From positions 1 to 5,233 of the forward strand of contig JASJAL010000294.1 in NCBI GenBank assembly GCA_030067055.1: a stretch of DNA of 5,233 bases, in the 5' to 3' direction. How positions within the stretch are numbered: position 1 is the stretch's first letter; each line of letters opens with the position of its first letter. Origin of the DNA: Kiloniellales bacterium. GTDB taxonomy: Bacteria > Pseudomonadota > Alphaproteobacteria > Kiloniellales > JAKSBE01. Below are positions 5,103 to 5,233 of the stretch, piece by piece. The position numbers and the translations under genes were made by a program. A model generated the notes under the pieces. It saw nothing but the letters and a program-made list of their open reading frames with translations, was not told the origin of the DNA and did no database searches.

Positions 5103-5154
5103 CAGATCAACCGGGACAGTGTCAGCCCAAAACGATCGAGTCGGCTTTGATCTG
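5103..5154. repeat. Looser third palindrome
   Basis: CAGATCAA (5103-5110) is perfectly complementary to TTGATCTG (5147-5154), and CCG (5111-5113) can continue the stem with CGG (5142-5144) past a two-base bulge. The span is again 52 bases and AGATCAA matches the outer arm of unit 1. AAACGATC (5130-5137) also occurs in unit 2 (5067-5074). It could be a decayed third copy. Confidence 0.45.
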
Positions 5155-5189
5155 GCCGCAGGTCTTCGTGAATTTTCGATTACAGGAAT

Positions 5190-5233
5190 ATGACGAGCGG
5201 CGGCGCCCGCCGGGGCAAGTGTGTCGTGCTCCT
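5190..5233 (+). CDS. Possible start of a gene running off the right edge
   Basis: From ATG 5190 the frame is open to the window end (MTSGGARRGKCVVL, then cut). Composition changes sharply from AT-rich spacer to GC-rich sequence at this point, as at other gene starts in the window. The only Shine-Dalgarno-like bases, AGGA (5184-5187), end two bases before the ATG, which is too close to be convincing. With 14 full codons no product can be named. The same bases also form a small stem CGGCGG/CCGCCG (5198-5203 and 5207-5212). Confidence 0.2.
   Translation, partial: MTSGGARRGKCVVL

Larger units (their letters stand above)
4845..5189. other. Terminal intergenic region with palindromic repeats
   Basis: No gene is supported in this stretch. 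It is noticeably less GC-rich than the rest of the window from about 4965 onward. It holds two related long palindromes (4968-5019 and 5031-5082) and a looser third (5103-5154). I found no convincing promoter for the GrlR-like gene. The best minus-strand -35-like TTGATC (plus 4970-4975) lacks a matching -10. Confidence 0.5.

Noticed and set aside
4921..5142. Cluster of GANTC (CcrM-type) sites at 4921, 5007, 5039 and 5138
   Set aside because: Two fall in the repeat arms, but four sites in about 220 bases of moderately GC-rich DNA is not far enough above chance to claim cell-cycle control or an origin.
4968..5154. CRISPR array
   Set aside because: The repeats are different palindromes with long internal symmetry and no regularly spaced identical repeats with unique spacers.

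Overview
The window is GC-rich chromosomal DNA, most likely from an alphaproteobacterium and possibly Rhodospirillales-like. This is an inference from strong GC bias at third codon positions, the protein family types present, purine-rich Shine-Dalgarno sequences, and TAGAGCATGAT-type palindromic repeats near the right end. No rRNA, tRNA, CRISPR array, insertion sequence or recognisable prophage module is visible.

Layout from left to right. (1) The C-terminal part of a cysteine-dependent tyrosine/dual-specificity phosphatase, cut by the left edge (2-322, +). (2) A 267-residue protein with a peptidoglycan-binding-like N-terminus and a pesticin/T4-lysozyme-like muramidase domain, without a signal peptide (525-1328, +). 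(3) A sodium/glutamate symporter of the GltS (ESS) family (1340-2569, -), convergent with the lysozyme gene across only 11 bases. (4) A 201-base divergent control region holding a likely gltS promoter and GC-only palindromes. (5) A short-chain dehydrogenase/reductase-fold protein, probably starting at TTG, whose cofactor site is intact but whose catalytic Asn-Ser-Tyr-Lys residues are replaced (2771-3475, +). (6) A 391-base gap with several perfect stem-loops, the last ones forming a structured leader. (7) A small secreted protein of unknown function (3867-4346, +). (8) A convergent spacer with a long imperfect inverted repeat and a terminator-like hairpin. (9) A small GrlR-like-fold protein (4491-4844, -) with visibly less GC-biased codons than its neighbours. 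(10) A less GC-rich terminal region of about 390 bases with two related palindromic repeat units, a third looser palindrome and perhaps the first codons of a gene running off the right edge.

The genes do not form one operon or an obvious pathway. Orientation changes repeatedly and most genes appear to have their own ribosome binding site. I see no coherent new multi-gene system. The most notable items are the tandem palindromic repeats at 4968-5082, whose inner arms can also pair with each other, the SDR protein without its catalytic residues, and the structured leader before the secreted protein.
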